A stretch of 64,000 nucleotides of DNA. Source: Allotamlana fucoidanivorans. Its GTDB lineage: Bacteria > Bacteroidota > Bacteroidia > Flavobacteriales > Flavobacteriaceae. Positions 34,733-43,805 of the stretch are shown here, in pieces; within the stretch, counting starts at the first letter, position 1, and every line of letters begins with the position of its first letter. The notes under the pieces were generated by a model. The model had not been told where the DNA came from. It did not search any database and worked only from the letters and a program-made list of their open reading frames with translations. Position numbers and translations under genes: made by a program. The stretch lies in assembly GCF_006265225.1 (NCBI RefSeq), contig NZ_VDCS01000002.1, positions 124,001 to 188,000 on the forward strand, read 5' to 3'.

Positions 34733-35233
34733 TTAGTCAAACGGATAAAGAAAATATGCTACTAAATTAAACTTCAACTCACTTGCTTTTGTTATCTCAT
34801 AGGTTAAAAAGACTTCTCCCCAGTATTCCCCATCCGAAAAATCGGCAATAATCCATTTGTGATTTAATAATTTTACTGTATTAATCATCATTTTTCTTCC
34901 TTCGCTTGACGCATATGGTACTAACGGGTGTTCTCCTTTTACTTCATTCAGTTTATATAATTCATCTTTAATGAAAGGAATGAGCTCATCTATGATATAA
35001 CCTTCGTCTTCAAAATAACTCATAGCATCCTCATTACGCTCTAAATTAAAATGTGATGCTTCCATAAACTGATTTTGCAAGACACTTACAGAGTCTTTAT
35101 ACTTCTGCAACTGGGTTTTACAGCCTACAAGTTTACTATCCATATCTTCAAAAACACGCTTAGCATTAACATATTGGAACAATACAAGTAGGATTGAAAA
35201 CACAAAAAGGTACATGAAAATTCTTTGCTTCAT
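34733..35233 (-). CDS. Membrane-anchored hypothetical protein
   Basis: The 166-residue protein has one N-terminal membrane segment (about residues 5-23), then a short coiled-coil-like stretch (KLVGCKTQLQKYKDSVSVLQNQF, in part) and a compact C-terminal domain ending LVAYFLYPFD. I do not recognise a named domain; it looks like a periplasmic-facing protein conserved near MBL-hydrolase genes in flavobacteria. It lies 10 bases downstream of the MBL gene and converges on the small lipoprotein gene with one base between them. Confidence 0.72.
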   Translation of the reverse strand: MKQRIFMYLFVFSILLVLFQYVNAKRVFEDMDSKLVGCKTQLQKYKDSVSVLQNQFMEASHFNLERNEDAMSYFEDEGYIIDELIPFIKDELYKLNEVKGEHPLVPYASSEGRKMMINTVKLLNHKWIIADFSDGEYWGEVFLTYEITKASELKFNLVAYFLYPFD

Positions 35234-35243
35234 TTTATTTTCT

Positions 35244-36005
35244 TTAAATAGTTATTTCTAATTCATCATACGCCAAAAACACATGCTCTGGCAAGATTTT
35301 CTCCACCTCATTATGAAATCCTAATACATGGCTAATATGTGTTAAATAGGCTGTCTTGGGTTTTACAATGTCTATAAAACTTAGCGCCTCTTCTAAGGTG
35401 AAATGAGAATGATGCGCCTCTTTTCTCAAAGCATTCACTACAAGCACTTTAACTCCTTTTAATTTATCAATTTCTTCATCTGATACAGACTTCATATCGG
35501 TTAAATAAGCAAAGTCGTTAAATCGATAACCAAAAACCTGAAGATCACCATGAAGGCCTTCAATAGGCATCACATGTATAGTATGTAATTTAAAAGGCTT
35601 ATTTTTTATTCTGTTTAAAATAACCGAAGGTGCTCCTGGGTATTTATGCTTTGTTTTGGTTATGTAATCAAACCTTTTTTTTAGTGATTTTAAAACCCTT
35701 TTGTGCGCATAAAGTGGTATATCTCCTTGCTTAAAATAAAAAGGTCTGATATCATCAAGCCCTAAAACATGATCGGAATGCTCATGCGTAAAAAGAATCA
35801 CATCTACTCTTTTGCATTTTGCGCGCAACATTTGATATCGGAAATCTGGGCCGCAATCTATTACGCATGAAAAACCGTTCCATTCTATTAAAACAGATAC
35901 ACGCAAACGTTTGTCTCTCGGGTCTTTACTTAAGCAAACGGGGTGGTTGCTTCCTATTACAGGAATGCCTTGTGAGGTTCCGGTACCTAAAAACGTTACT
36001 TTCAA
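35244..36005 (-). CDS. MBL-fold metallo-hydrolase (PhnP-like)
   Basis: From TTG 36005 the protein has 253 residues, beginning with the family-typical KVTFLGTGTSQGIPV. It keeps the metal motif HEHSDH at residues 74-79, VIDCGPDFR near 48-55, and late TYLTHISH. This is the PhnP/lipoyl-synthase-like branch of the metallo-beta-lactamase fold, usually phosphodiesterase-like hydrolases. A longer start at GTG 36023 falls inside a minus-strand TAnnTTTG -7 box (36030-36023), so the transcript would begin after it. That is why I choose 36005. Confidence 0.88.
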   Translation of the reverse strand: MKVTFLGTGTSQGIPVIGSNHPVCLSKDPRDKRLRVSVLIEWNGFSCVIDCGPDFRYQMLRAKCKRVDVILFTHEHSDHVLGLDDIRPFYFKQGDIPLYAHKRVLKSLKKRFDYITKTKHKYPGAPSVILNRIKNKPFKLHTIHVMPIEGLHGDLQVFGYRFNDFAYLTDMKSVSDEEIDKLKGVKVLVVNALRKEAHHSHFTLEEALSFIDIVKPKTAYLTHISHVLGFHNEVEKILPEHVFLAYDELEITI

Positions 36006-36041
36006 ATGTCCTTGTTTTAGCACAAAAGTAGCTTTATTTTT

Positions 36042-36070
36042 TTGTTTACTATAGTTATTTGATACCTTTG
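36042..36070 (+). promoter_or_regulatory. Bacteroidota-type promoter, TTG-N18-TACCTTTG
   Basis: TTG at 36042-36044, an 18-base spacer and TACCTTTG at 36063-36070 fit the primary sigma consensus. Transcription should begin near 36076, before ATG 36097. The opposite strand carries its own -7 box at 36030-36023, giving a divergent pair. Confidence 0.7.
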
Positions 36071-36096
36071 TGACTACAAGACTTAACGTATTTTAT

Positions 36097-37560
36097 ATGG
36101 AAATAACCATCACTGGCGATAAAGAGTTTGACGACATCCCCTCGTTAAAATCTAAGGCACTTCGTATTAATTTAAACGAAAACATTTACGGCTCATTTGC
36201 AGAAATTGGTGCAGGTCAAGAAACGTGTAGACATTTTTTTAGGGCGGGTGGTGCCTCAGGAACTATCGCTAAAGCGATGTCGGCTTATGATAAAGATTTT
36301 AGTGATGCTATTTATGGTGCTGAAGATGATGGTCGATATGTAACCGAAGCGAGACTACGAAAAATGCTTGCCCACGAAATGAACCTGATGGAAAACAGGT
36401 TAACACGTGAAAAGAATCCAGATAAAATATTTTTCACTTACGCCAATACCGTGGCTACTATTGATTTTGCTAAGCAATTTAAAGGTCATGGCTGGGTTGG
36501 TATAAAATATCAGGTAGAAGCCAGAGGTGATTATAATGAAATTATTTTACATCTTCGTTTTAAAGAAACAGATGCCAGACTTCAGCAGGAAACTTTAGGT
36601 GTTTTAGGCACCAACTTGATTTACGGCGCCTTTTACAAATACAACGAACCTAAAAAGTTGTTGAGATATCTCTATGACCATTTAGATAAAGATCAAGTTG
36701 AAATTGATACCATTAATTTTTCAGGTCCTGTATTTAAGCATATAGACAATCGTTTAATGAGTTTACAACTTGTTAAAAATGGCATGACCGATGCCGTAAT
36801 GTTTGGTCCAGATGGTACCAACGTGCTTCCTGCAAAAGTATTTTATAAGAAAAATATTTTAGCGTTACGCGGTAGTTTTAGACCAGTAACCCGAGTAAAC
36901 ATGGAAATGTATGAGAAATCATATAATATGTTTATTAAGGAAAATAAGGTGGATGAAAAAAAGACCGTAGTGGTTTTTGAAATTACCTTGTCAAATTTAC
37001 GAGCTGAAGGCGAAATTGACGAGCAAGATTTTATTGATAGAGCTGATTTATTATGTTCTTTGGGGCAATCTGTGATGATTTCTAATTTTCAAGAATACTT
37101 TAAAGTCGTTGAATATTTTTCTAACTACACCAAAGCCAGAATGGGCTTAGCCATGGGGGTTAGTAACCTAGTAGATATTTTTGACGAAAAATATTACAGA
37201 CATATAAGTGGTGGTATTCTTGAAGCCTTTGGAAAACTATTCTTTAAAGATTTAAAAGTATACCTATACCCTATGCTTGATCCAGACACAGGAGAGTTAA
37301 TCACCAGTGAAAACTTAAAGGTTTATCCGCGTATGAAAGAGTTATACAAATTCTTTAAATACAACGGAAAAGTAGTTGATATAGATGATTATGATGAAAG
37401 TATTATGAATATTTTTTCAAGAGAAATTCTAAGAATGATTACAAGTGGTGAAACTGGTTGGGAAGATATGGTTCCTGAAGGTACCGCTGAGCTTATTAAA
37501 GATTACAGACTTTTTGGTTACACAAGAAAACCGCTTACTCTAAAACGAAAAAGAAGGTAA
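36097..37560 (+). CDS. Conserved Bacteroidota protein of unknown function
   Basis: From ATG 36097 the protein has 487 residues beginning MEITITGDKEFDDIPSL. I recall this as a very well conserved flavobacterial protein with FAEIGAGQETCRHFFRAGGASG near the start, YANTVATIDFAKQFKGHGWVG, and ALRGSFRPVT. Databases sometimes call it a TonB receptor or nicotinate adenylyltransferase, but it has no signal peptide or barrel and no HxGH motif, so I leave the function open. A GTG at 36070 is in frame but lies in the -7 box and was rejected. A long palindromic terminator follows. Confidence 0.85.
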   Translation: MEITITGDKEFDDIPSLKSKALRINLNENIYGSFAEIGAGQETCRHFFRAGGASGTIAKAMSAYDKDFSDAIYGAEDDGRYVTEARLRKMLAHEMNLMENRLTREKNPDKIFFTYANTVATIDFAKQFKGHGWVGIKYQVEARGDYNEIILHLRFKETDARLQQETLGVLGTNLIYGAFYKYNEPKKLLRYLYDHLDKDQVEIDTINFSGPVFKHIDNRLMSLQLVKNGMTDAVMFGPDGTNVLPAKVFYKKNILALRGSFRPVTRVNMEMYEKSYNMFIKENKVDEKKTVVVFEITLSNLRAEGEIDEQDFIDRADLLCSLGQSVMISNFQEYFKVVEYFSNYTKARMGLAMGVSNLVDIFDEKYYRHISGGILEAFGKLFFKDLKVYLYPMLDPDTGELITSENLKVYPRMKELYKFFKYNGKVVDIDDYDESIMNIFSREILRMITSGETGWEDMVPEGTAELIKDYRLFGYTRKPLTLKRKRR

Positions 37561-37573
37561 TTTTTCAGAGAAT

Positions 37574-37619
37574 AAAAATAAAAATGGGGTTGTTAATTAA
37601 CAACCCCATTTTTATTTTA
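37574..37619. terminator. Bidirectional terminator, 46-base perfect palindrome
   Basis: The two 23-base arms pair perfectly around GTTAATTAAC (37592-37601), with a GGGGTTG/CAACCCC core and A/T tails. It ends the + gene at 37560, and its right edge includes the stop codon of bcp on the other strand. Confidence 0.9.
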
Positions 37620-38069
37620 CGCTAGTATTTGAGCAGCATGATCTTTTGTTTTTACTTTGTCAATAACACGCTCTACCACTCCATCTTCATCAATGATAAA
37701 TGTCATTCTATGAATACCATCATATTCCTTACCCATAAATTTCTTAGGTCCCCAAACACCAAAAGTGTTAATTACCGTTTTGTCTTCATCTGCTAATAAC
37801 GGAAACGGAAATTTATATTTATTTTTAAAATTCAACTGTTTCTTTTCAGAATCTGCGCTAACACCTAACAAACTAAACCCTTTGTCTTGAAGTTCTTTAT
37901 AATGATCTCTTAAATCACAGGCTTCTGCTGTACAACCAGGTGTACTCGCTTTAGGATAGAAAAACACAACAAGTTTCTTTCCTTTGTAATCACTTAAAGT
38001 AACCGTATTTCCTTGTTCATCTTTTGATGAAAAATTAGGCACCACATCGCCTTGTTTTAAAGTATTCAT
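37617..38069 (-). CDS. bcp: Thioredoxin-dependent thiol peroxidase (Bcp/PrxQ)
   Basis: From ATG 38069 the protein has 150 residues, MNTLKQGDVVPNFSSKDE. The peroxidatic cysteine is C46 in STPGCTAEACD and the resolving cysteine is C51, the atypical two-cysteine pattern of Bcp. It reduces hydroperoxides with electrons from thioredoxin in the cytoplasm. A longer in-frame start at 38111 would overlap the divergent nth gene and was rejected. A -7-like CAAAAATA complement (38090-38097) lies upstream. Confidence 0.93.
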   Translation of the reverse strand: MNTLKQGDVVPNFSSKDEQGNTVTLSDYKGKKLVVFFYPKASTPGCTAEACDLRDHYKELQDKGFSLLGVSADSEKKQLNFKNKYKFPFPLLADEDKTVINTFGVWGPKKFMGKEYDGIHRMTFIIDEDGVVERVIDKVKTKDHAAQILA

Positions 38070-38082
38070 AGTCTTATTTTTG
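38052..38082 (+). promoter_or_regulatory. Candidate promoter of nth
   Basis: TTG at 38052-38054, 20 bases, then TATTTTTG at 38075-38082 (TAnnTTTG) stand 21 bases before ATG 38104. The -33 part lies inside the 5' end of divergent bcp. Confidence 0.5.
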
Positions 38083-38103
38083 ATTTTTACAAAAATACAA
38101 TTT

Positions 38104-38763
38104 ATGACCAAAAAAGATAAGGTTCATTTTGTTATTAATACCTTAAACAAATTATATCCTGAAATACCCATTCCCCTAGACCATAAAGACCCATATACCT
38201 TATTAATTGCTGTTTTGTTATCAGCTCAAAGTACCGATGTAAGAGTAAACCAAATTACTCCCTTGCTTTTTGAACAGGCAGACAACCCATATGATATGGT
38301 TAAACTCACAGTTGAGGACATACGAGACATTATTAAACCTGTGGGTTTATCACCCATGAAGAGCAAGGGTATTCACGGTTTGTCAAAAATACTAATAGAC
38401 AAACATAACGGAGAAGTTCCGGCTGATTTTGAAGCCCTGGAAGCTTTACCTGCTGTAGGACATAAAACGGCTAGTGTGGTGATGTCTCAAGCTTTTGGCG
38501 TACCTGCTTTTCCTGTAGACACCCATATTCATAGGTTAATGTTTCGCTGGAATTTAAGTTCTGGAAAAAATGTGGTTCAAACTGAAAAAGATGCCAAAAG
38601 ACTCTTTCCAAAAGATTTATGGAATGACCTTCACTTGCAAATTATATGGTACGGACGAGAGTACTCACCGGCAAGAGGCTGGAATCTTGATAAAGACATC
38701 ATTACCAAGAAAATAGGAAGACAATCTGTTATCAATGACTATTATAAAACAAAAAAGTCCTAA
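38104..38763 (+). CDS. nth: Endonuclease III-type DNA glycosylase lacking the Fe-S cluster
   Basis: From ATG 38104 the protein has 219 residues. It is a HhH-GPD glycosylase/AP lyase: LLSAQSTDVRVN, the helix-hairpin-helix LPAVGHKTASVV with the catalytic lysine K121, and PVDTHIHR with D139. It removes oxidised pyrimidines in base-excision repair. Standard Nth ends with a C-x6-C-x2-C-x5-C iron-sulfur loop; here the tail (YGREYSPARGWNLDKD) has no cysteines. From memory, flavobacterial homologues often show the same loss. An upstream ATG at 38080 lies within the promoter and was rejected. Confidence 0.92.
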   Translation: MTKKDKVHFVINTLNKLYPEIPIPLDHKDPYTLLIAVLLSAQSTDVRVNQITPLLFEQADNPYDMVKLTVEDIRDIIKPVGLSPMKSKGIHGLSKILIDKHNGEVPADFEALEALPAVGHKTASVVMSQAFGVPAFPVDTHIHRLMFRWNLSSGKNVVQTEKDAKRLFPKDLWNDLHLQIIWYGREYSPARGWNLDKDIITKKIGRQSVINDYYKTKKS

Positions 38764-38790
38764 TTAAATAAATCAATTAGGACTTTTTTA
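38751..38790. terminator. Bidirectional terminator between nth and the 48-residue ORF
   Basis: AAAAAGTCCTAATT and AATTAGGACTTTTT pair over 14 bases with a 9-base loop, giving T runs on both strands. Confidence 0.88.
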
Positions 38791-38792
38791 AT

Positions 38793-38939
38793 CTAATTCA
38801 GAAGCGCTTCAAACTTCAATTTATTACAACTTATAACACTTAAAGCCTTAGAGTAATTAAGAAGAAAATTTACCGTTTCTTCATTCGGTTCAAATTTTTC
38901 TATTATTTCAATAGAATGTTCAGAGTAATGTTTTGCCAT
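38793..38939 (-). CDS. Small conserved protein downstream of ECF sigma gene (48 aa)
   Basis: The minus strand reads ATG at 38939-38937 to TAG at 38795-38793, coding 48 residues that start MAKHYSEHSI and continue EIIEKFEPNEETV and FLLNYSKALSV. The sequence is well balanced and codon-like, and I recall similar short proteins next to this sigma factor type in other flavobacteria. It follows the sigma gene by 56 bases and ends in a terminator, so it is probably cotranscribed. No function is known; regulation of sigma activity is possible but unsupported. Confidence 0.65.
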   Translation of the reverse strand: MAKHYSEHSIEIIEKFEPNEETVNFLLNYSKALSVISCNKLKFEALLN

Positions 38940-38995
38940 TGTATTGTTTTAAGGGTTACTAAAACAAATAACGAGGCAATAGTTGTTTTATTGTA

Positions 38996-39580
38996 TTAGT
39001 TGGTTAAAACAATATTATGTTTATCAATAACCTTTCTTAAATTTATTAGAGCATAACGCATACGTCCTAACGCCGTATTAATACTTACACCAGTGCGTTC
39101 TGATATTTCTTTAAAACTCATATCGTTATAAATACGCATTAATAACACTTCTTTTTGGTCATCTGGTAGCTCTTCAACCAAGCGTCTTACATCACTTTCA
39201 ACCTGTTCTTTAATAATATTTTTTTCGGCATTTAAACTCGTGTCACTCAATACAGAGAAGATGCTAAATTCGCCAGCATTATCAAACTTTGGCATTCTAT
39301 TACTTTTTCTAAAAAAATCAATAATTAAATTATGAGCAATACGCATAACCCAAGGCAAGAACTTTCCTTCTTCATTATAAGAACCACGTTTCAAGGTTCG
39401 TATGACTTTTATAAACGTGTCTTGAAAAATATCTTCTGCAATGTCTTTATCAAAAACTTTTGAATAAATAAAGCTATAAACTTTTTGTTTGTGTCTGTGA
39501 ATAAGGATTTCTAAAGCGCCTTCATCTCCTTTAATGTAACTACTTACAAGTGTGGCGTCTGTAACAACATTGTTTTTCAT
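38996..39580 (-). CDS. ECF-type RNA polymerase sigma factor
   Basis: The 194-residue protein has sigma region 2 (YSFIYSKVFDKDIAEDIFQDTFIKV, in part; near 30-55) and region 4 (LPDDQKEVLLMRIYNDMSFKEISERTGVSINT, in part; near 135-165), and lacks regions 1 and 3, the ECF layout. No anti-sigma gene is seen next to it, but a 48-residue protein follows. Flavobacterial sigma factors of this type often control envelope or stress genes. The target promoters are unknown. Confidence 0.92.
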   Translation of the reverse strand: MKNNVVTDATLVSSYIKGDEGALEILIHRHKQKVYSFIYSKVFDKDIAEDIFQDTFIKVIRTLKRGSYNEEGKFLPWVMRIAHNLIIDFFRKSNRMPKFDNAGEFSIFSVLSDTSLNAEKNIIKEQVESDVRRLVEELPDDQKEVLLMRIYNDMSFKEISERTGVSINTALGRMRYALINLRKVIDKHNIVLTN

Positions 39581-39652
39581 AATAATTACTTTTACGCGAA
39601 GAATTAGAGGGATTCTTTGCTTTTTTTTGGGGTTAAATATTTAAAAGTAATT

Positions 39653-39766
39653 TTATGCTATAAACGTAAGATTTTCAATGTTAGTTAATCCAAAGATAAC
39701 AACAATCATTCCTAAAAAGAAAATTATTATTAATTTTTTTCTAAGATTGAAGTTAAACCTCTTCAT
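39653..39766 (-). CDS. Possible 37-residue membrane peptide
   Basis: The minus strand has ATG at 39766 and TAA at 39653. The product starts MKRFNFNLRKK and has one hydrophobic helix (LIIIFFLGMIVVIFGL). A positively charged N-terminus followed by a single membrane segment is the form of a small membrane protein. It lies upstream of the sigma gene on the same strand, in the spacer divergent from uvrA. With such a short AT-rich frame it could be chance. Confidence 0.35.
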   Translation of the reverse strand: MKRFNFNLRKKLIIIFFLGMIVVIFGLTNIENLTFIA

Positions 39767-39789
39767 TTTTTAAGCTCGGTTTGTTGTGC

Positions 39790-39797
39790 TATCTTTG
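39790..39797 (+). promoter_or_regulatory. -7 element of the uvrA promoter
   Basis: TATCTTTG fits TAnnTTTG and is 23 bases before ATG 39821. No clear TTTG lies 19 bases upstream, so only the -7 box is claimed. Confidence 0.5.
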
Positions 39798-39820
39798 CTC
39801 AATTATTCCTTAAAAAGCGT

Positions 39821-42604
39821 ATGAATACTGTTCTTTCTGAAGTAAATCCTAAAGAAAATATCATTATAAAAGGAGCGAGACTCCATAATTTAAAAAATAT
39901 TGATGTTGTCATCCCCAGAAATAAACTGGTGGTGATTACAGGGCTTTCGGGTTCTGGAAAATCAAGTTTAGCCTTTGACACACTGTATGCTGAGGGGCAA
40001 CGGCGTTATGTAGAGAGCTTATCAAGTTATGCTCGACAATTTTTAGGAAGACTTAACAAACCTAAGGTAGATTATATAAAGGGTATAGCCCCAGCCATTG
40101 CCATAGAGCAAAAGGTAAATTCTACCAATCCCCGATCTACAGTAGGCACTACAACTGAAATTTATGATTATTTAAAGTTATTATACGCTCGCATAGGTAA
40201 AACCTACTCGCCCATTTCAGGACATGAAGTAAAAAAAGACACGGTTACCGATGTAGTTAATTACATAAAAGCATTCCCAGAACGCGAGAAACTACTCTTG
40301 CTCGCCCCTGTTATACTTGAGGAAGGCCGTTCTATGGCCGATAAGCTAAAAACACTCGCTCAGCAAGGATACGCTAGAATAAAAATAAACGACGAGGTTT
40401 TAAGAATTGATGAACTTGATGTTTTAGAAGACACTCATGATGTTTTTTTAGTGGTAGACCGGATTATCACCAAAAATGAAGAAGATTTTTATAATAGATT
40501 AGCAGATGCTATTCAAACAGCATTTTTTGAAGGCAGAGGAACCTGTATTATTGAATCTATAAAAGACACTAAACAGCGCCATTTTAGCAATACATTCGAA
40601 ATTGATAACATGACTTTTTTAAAACCGAATGTACATTTATTTAGTTTTAACAATCCTTATGGCGCTTGTCCAACATGTGAAGGATACGGCGATATTATTG
40701 GTATTGATGAAGATTTAGTGATTCCCAACACAGGTCTTTCGGTTTATGAAGGCGCTATTTTTCCATGGCGTGGTGAAAGCATGAGTTGGTATAAAGATCA
40801 GCTAGTGAATAATTCGCATAAATTTGATTTCCCCATACACAAACCTTATTTTAAACTCACCGACGCTCAAAAACAGCTTATATGGTCTGGTAATTCTTAT
40901 TTTGAAGGCTTGAATTCCTTTTTTTCCGAATTGGAATCAAAAGCCTACAAAATTCAAAATAGAGTGATGCTTTCGCGGTATCGTGGCAAAACAAAGTGCA
41001 AAACTTGCAAAGGCAAACGGCTTCGTGTTGAAGCAACCTATGTAAAAGTAGGAAACGCTACCATTACAGATTTGGTAGAACTGCCTCTAAAAAAATTAAT
41101 TCCATTTTTTAAACAATTAGAACTAAATGATTACGACACCAAAATAGCCGAAAGACTATTAAAAGAAATAAATAGTAGACTGTCATTTTTGTCTAACGTG
41201 GGGCTAGATTACTTAACGCTTAACAGAAAATCAAACACACTTTCAGGAGGAGAAAGTCAACGTATTAATTTAGCTACCTCATTAGGAAGTAGTTTAGTAG
41301 GCTCTATGTATATCCTTGATGAGCCTAGTATTGGGTTGCACCCTAAAGACACGGAACAGCTCATTTCGGTATTAAAATCGTTACGTGATTTAGGCAACAC
41401 GGTGATTGTTGTTGAACACGACGAAGATATTATGAAGGCGGCAGATACCATTATTGATATTGGCCCAGAAGCAGGAACATTTGGTGGACATGTAGTCGCT
41501 GAAGGCGATTTTTCTAAAATTATCACCTCTGATTCTCTCACGGCTCAATATTTAAATAACACATTGAATATTGAGGTTCCTAAAACCCGAAGAACCTCAA
41601 AATACCATGTTGATATTGTTGGAGCTCGAGAAAATAATTTAAAGAATATTGATGTTCGTTTTCCGTTAAACATGCTAACGGTAGTGACAGGGGTTTCAGG
41701 CAGTGGAAAAAGTACCTTAGTAAAAAAAATATTGTATCCTGCTTTGCAAAAAAAACTAACTGATTTTAGTGACAAAGCAGGTCAATTTACAGCTCTTGAA
41801 GGAAATTTTAGCAATGTACAGCAAATAGAATTTGTAGATCAAAACCCTATTGGAAGATCGTCTCGCTCTAATCCTGTAACCTACATCAAAGCATATGATG
41901 ATATACGGCATTTGTTTTCAAAGCAAAAAATAAGCCAGATACGAAACTATCAATCTAAGCATTTTTCATTTAATGTAGATGGCGGGCGTTGTGAGACTTG
42001 CAAGGGCGAAGGTGAAGTAACCATTGAAATGCAATTTATGGCCGATGTGCACCTTGAATGTGATACCTGCAAAGGAAAACGTTTTAAAAAAGAAGTACTA
42101 GAAGTAACCTTTGCCGAAAAAAATATTGATGATATTTTAAATATGACCATCGACGAGGCTATTACTTTTTTTGAAAGCGAGGATCAAATTAAAATAAAGA
42201 ACAAATTACAGCCTTTACAGGATGTTGGCTTGGGCTATGTCACCTTAGGTCAAAGCTCCTCAACACTTTCTGGAGGTGAAGCACAACGTATTAAGCTAGC
42301 TTCCTTTCTAGGAAAAGGTAGCAACAAAGAAAAAACACTTTTTATTTTTGATGAACCAACTACTGGTCTTCATTTTCACGACATCAAAAAATTACTAAAA
42401 TCTTTTAATGCTTTAATAGAAAAAGGACATTCAATTATTGTCATAGAACACAATATTGACCTCATAAAATGTGCCGACTACATTATAGATTTAGGACCAT
42501 TGGGTGGTGATGATGGCGGAATGCTTGTTGCCACAGGAACTCCTGAAGACATTATAAAGAACAAAAAATCTGAAATAGCAAAATACCTGAAAATCAAAAT
42601 TTAA
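39821..42604 (+). CDS. uvrA: Excinuclease ABC subunit A
   Basis: The 927-residue protein is full-length UvrA: Walker [10 protein letters not shown] at 41-49, a second GVSGSGKST near 624-632, ABC signatures LSGGESQRI and LSGGEAQRI, and zinc-finger cysteines in CPTCEGYG and CETCKGEG with CDTCKGKR. It is the damage-recognising ATPase of nucleotide-excision repair and acts with UvrB and UvrC, which are not in this window. It appears to be a single gene; no strong terminator was seen before the convergent DUF3667 gene. Confidence 0.97.
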   Translation: MNTVLSEVNPKENIIIKGARLHNLKNIDVVIPRNKLVVITGLSGSGKSSLAFDTLYAEGQRRYVESLSSYARQFLGRLNKPKVDYIKGIAPAIAIEQKVNSTNPRSTVGTTTEIYDYLKLLYARIGKTYSPISGHEVKKDTVTDVVNYIKAFPEREKLLLLAPVILEEGRSMADKLKTLAQQGYARIKINDEVLRIDELDVLEDTHDVFLVVDRIITKNEEDFYNRLADAIQTAFFEGRGTCIIESIKDTKQRHFSNTFEIDNMTFLKPNVHLFSFNNPYGACPTCEGYGDIIGIDEDLVIPNTGLSVYEGAIFPWRGESMSWYKDQLVNNSHKFDFPIHKPYFKLTDAQKQLIWSGNSYFEGLNSFFSELESKAYKIQNRVMLSRYRGKTKCKTCKGKRLRVEATYVKVGNATITDLVELPLKKLIPFFKQLELNDYDTKIAERLLKEINSRLSFLSNVGLDYLTLNRKSNTLSGGESQRINLATSLGSSLVGSMYILDEPSIGLHPKDTEQLISVLKSLRDLGNTVIVVEHDEDIMKAADTIIDIGPEAGTFGGHVVAEGDFSKIITSDSLTAQYLNNTLNIEVPKTRRTSKYHVDIVGARENNLKNIDVRFPLNMLTVVTGVSGSGKSTLVKKILYPALQKKLTDFSDKAGQFTALEGNFSNVQQIEFVDQNPIGRSSRSNPVTYIKAYDDIRHLFSKQKISQIRNYQSKHFSFNVDGGRCETCKGEGEVTIEMQFMADVHLECDTCKGKRFKKEVLEVTFAEKNIDDILNMTIDEAITFFESEDQIKIKNKLQPLQDVGLGYVTLGQSSSTLSGGEAQRIKLASFLGKGSNKEKTLFIFDEPTTGLHFHDIKKLLKSFNALIEKGHSIIVIEHNIDLIKCADYIIDLGPLGGDDGGMLVATGTPEDIIKNKKSEIAKYLKIKI

Positions 42605-42637
42605 TATCTTATTATATAAACTAATTATTCCAATAAG

Positions 42638-43591
42638 TTAATAGAACATAAATGCAAAAAGTATTAAGACAAAAGCTGTTATAGGTGCTACAACTAACAA
42701 AAAGAGCAATGAAGACACGCTTGCTTTTAAAACACTTTTAAACCAAGTTTGGTTATAGAATTTTTTTAAAGCAATAATGAGATACACAAAAACAGAAAGC
42801 ATTATCATAGAATCAATCCAGTCTGGGATATTCCAAATAAAATTGACACCTAGTATAACACTAAACACAATAAAAATAAAGGAAAAATAATAAAAACTAA
42901 AAACCAAATGATGCGCATAAACCCCGTGCCGTAGGTATAGCGCTTTTAGAATTAAGGCAAAAATTGGTAGCAAAAAGAACATAGCTACAGGAATAGTATC
43001 ATAAAATGTTTGTAGTACGCTACCTCCTTTTTTCGTTTTATGAAATTTTAAATATTGTAAAAACAACCTGCGCTCAAAAAAACCAGCATCCTGGCTCATG
43101 CCTAGATATTCACAAAGCGTTGCATCTGATGCACCGCTTATTATTAAAGAATCTAAAGCCATACTTCTATCATCAAGATTCAATACTTGTTTATTTTCTT
43201 TTACATTAGAACTCCTTAGTAGAGTATCTAAATTTTTACTATTGAATGTTTTTTCTAACTGAGAATCAAGACTTCTAACCTGTTCACGCTGAATAAAAGA
43301 AAACAAAAAGAAAAAAATTACAGCAACAAACAAATACATTTGTGCAGGATGCAAGTACAACAGACGTTTGCCTTCAACAAACTTTCTGGCAATAAAACCT
43401 GGTTTAAATACTAAAGGTCCAAAACTTTTAAAAAAACGGGCATCAAAAGAAAAATAATTACTTATGGTGTTATAAAACAACACGCCAACAGTGAGTTCAT
43501 CTTTGGCTTGTTGCCCGCAATACGGACAAAACTTATAACTTCTACTAAATCTTTCACTGCAATTTTTACAAGTTTCGTTATTTGAATTCAT
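42638..43591 (-). CDS. DUF3667 membrane protein with zinc ribbon
   Basis: The 317-residue protein starts with a zinc-ribbon pair, C8-x2-C11 and C22-x2-C25 (FCPYCGQQ). It continues with SFDARFFKSFGPLVFKPGF and about five membrane spans, the DUF3667 plan common in Bacteroidota. The central loop (residues about 100-185) is polar and variable. The biochemical function of the family is not known. It converges on uvrA and is divergent from the sigma-54-like-promoter gene at 43806. Confidence 0.88.
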   Translation of the reverse strand: MNSNNETCKNCSERFSRSYKFCPYCGQQAKDELTVGVLFYNTISNYFSFDARFFKSFGPLVFKPGFIARKFVEGKRLLYLHPAQMYLFVAVIFFFLFSFIQREQVRSLDSQLEKTFNSKNLDTLLRSSNVKENKQVLNLDDRSMALDSLIISGASDATLCEYLGMSQDAGFFERRLFLQYLKFHKTKKGGSVLQTFYDTIPVAMFFLLPIFALILKALYLRHGVYAHHLVFSFYYFSFIFIVFSVILGVNFIWNIPDWIDSMIMLSVFVYLIIALKKFYNQTWFKSVLKASVSSLLFLLVVAPITAFVLILFAFMFY

Positions 43592-43726
43592 TGTGTTGGC
43601 TCTAATTCAGTTTTAAAATTATAAAAAATCAACCAAAACTGAATTCATATAAACGATTGAAATTCAAATTTTTAAAAACAAACAAATTGTTAATATTACG
43701 TTAACCTCTAAGTATTACTCCGTAAA

Positions 43727-43742
43727 TGGCATGCAAATTGAA
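43727..43742 (+). promoter_or_regulatory. Sigma-54-like promoter upstream of 43806 gene
   Basis: TGGCATGCAAATTGAA places GG (43728-43729) ten bases before G43740, as in the TGGCAC-N5-TTGC -24/-12 pattern; the -12 GC is GA here. Predicted leader is about 55 bases. Confidence 0.55.
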
Positions 43743-43805
43743 AATCTCAAGACAAAGCGGAAGCCGAAAAGCTAAAAGAGTAGGCTCAAAATAAATTTAT
43801 GTACT

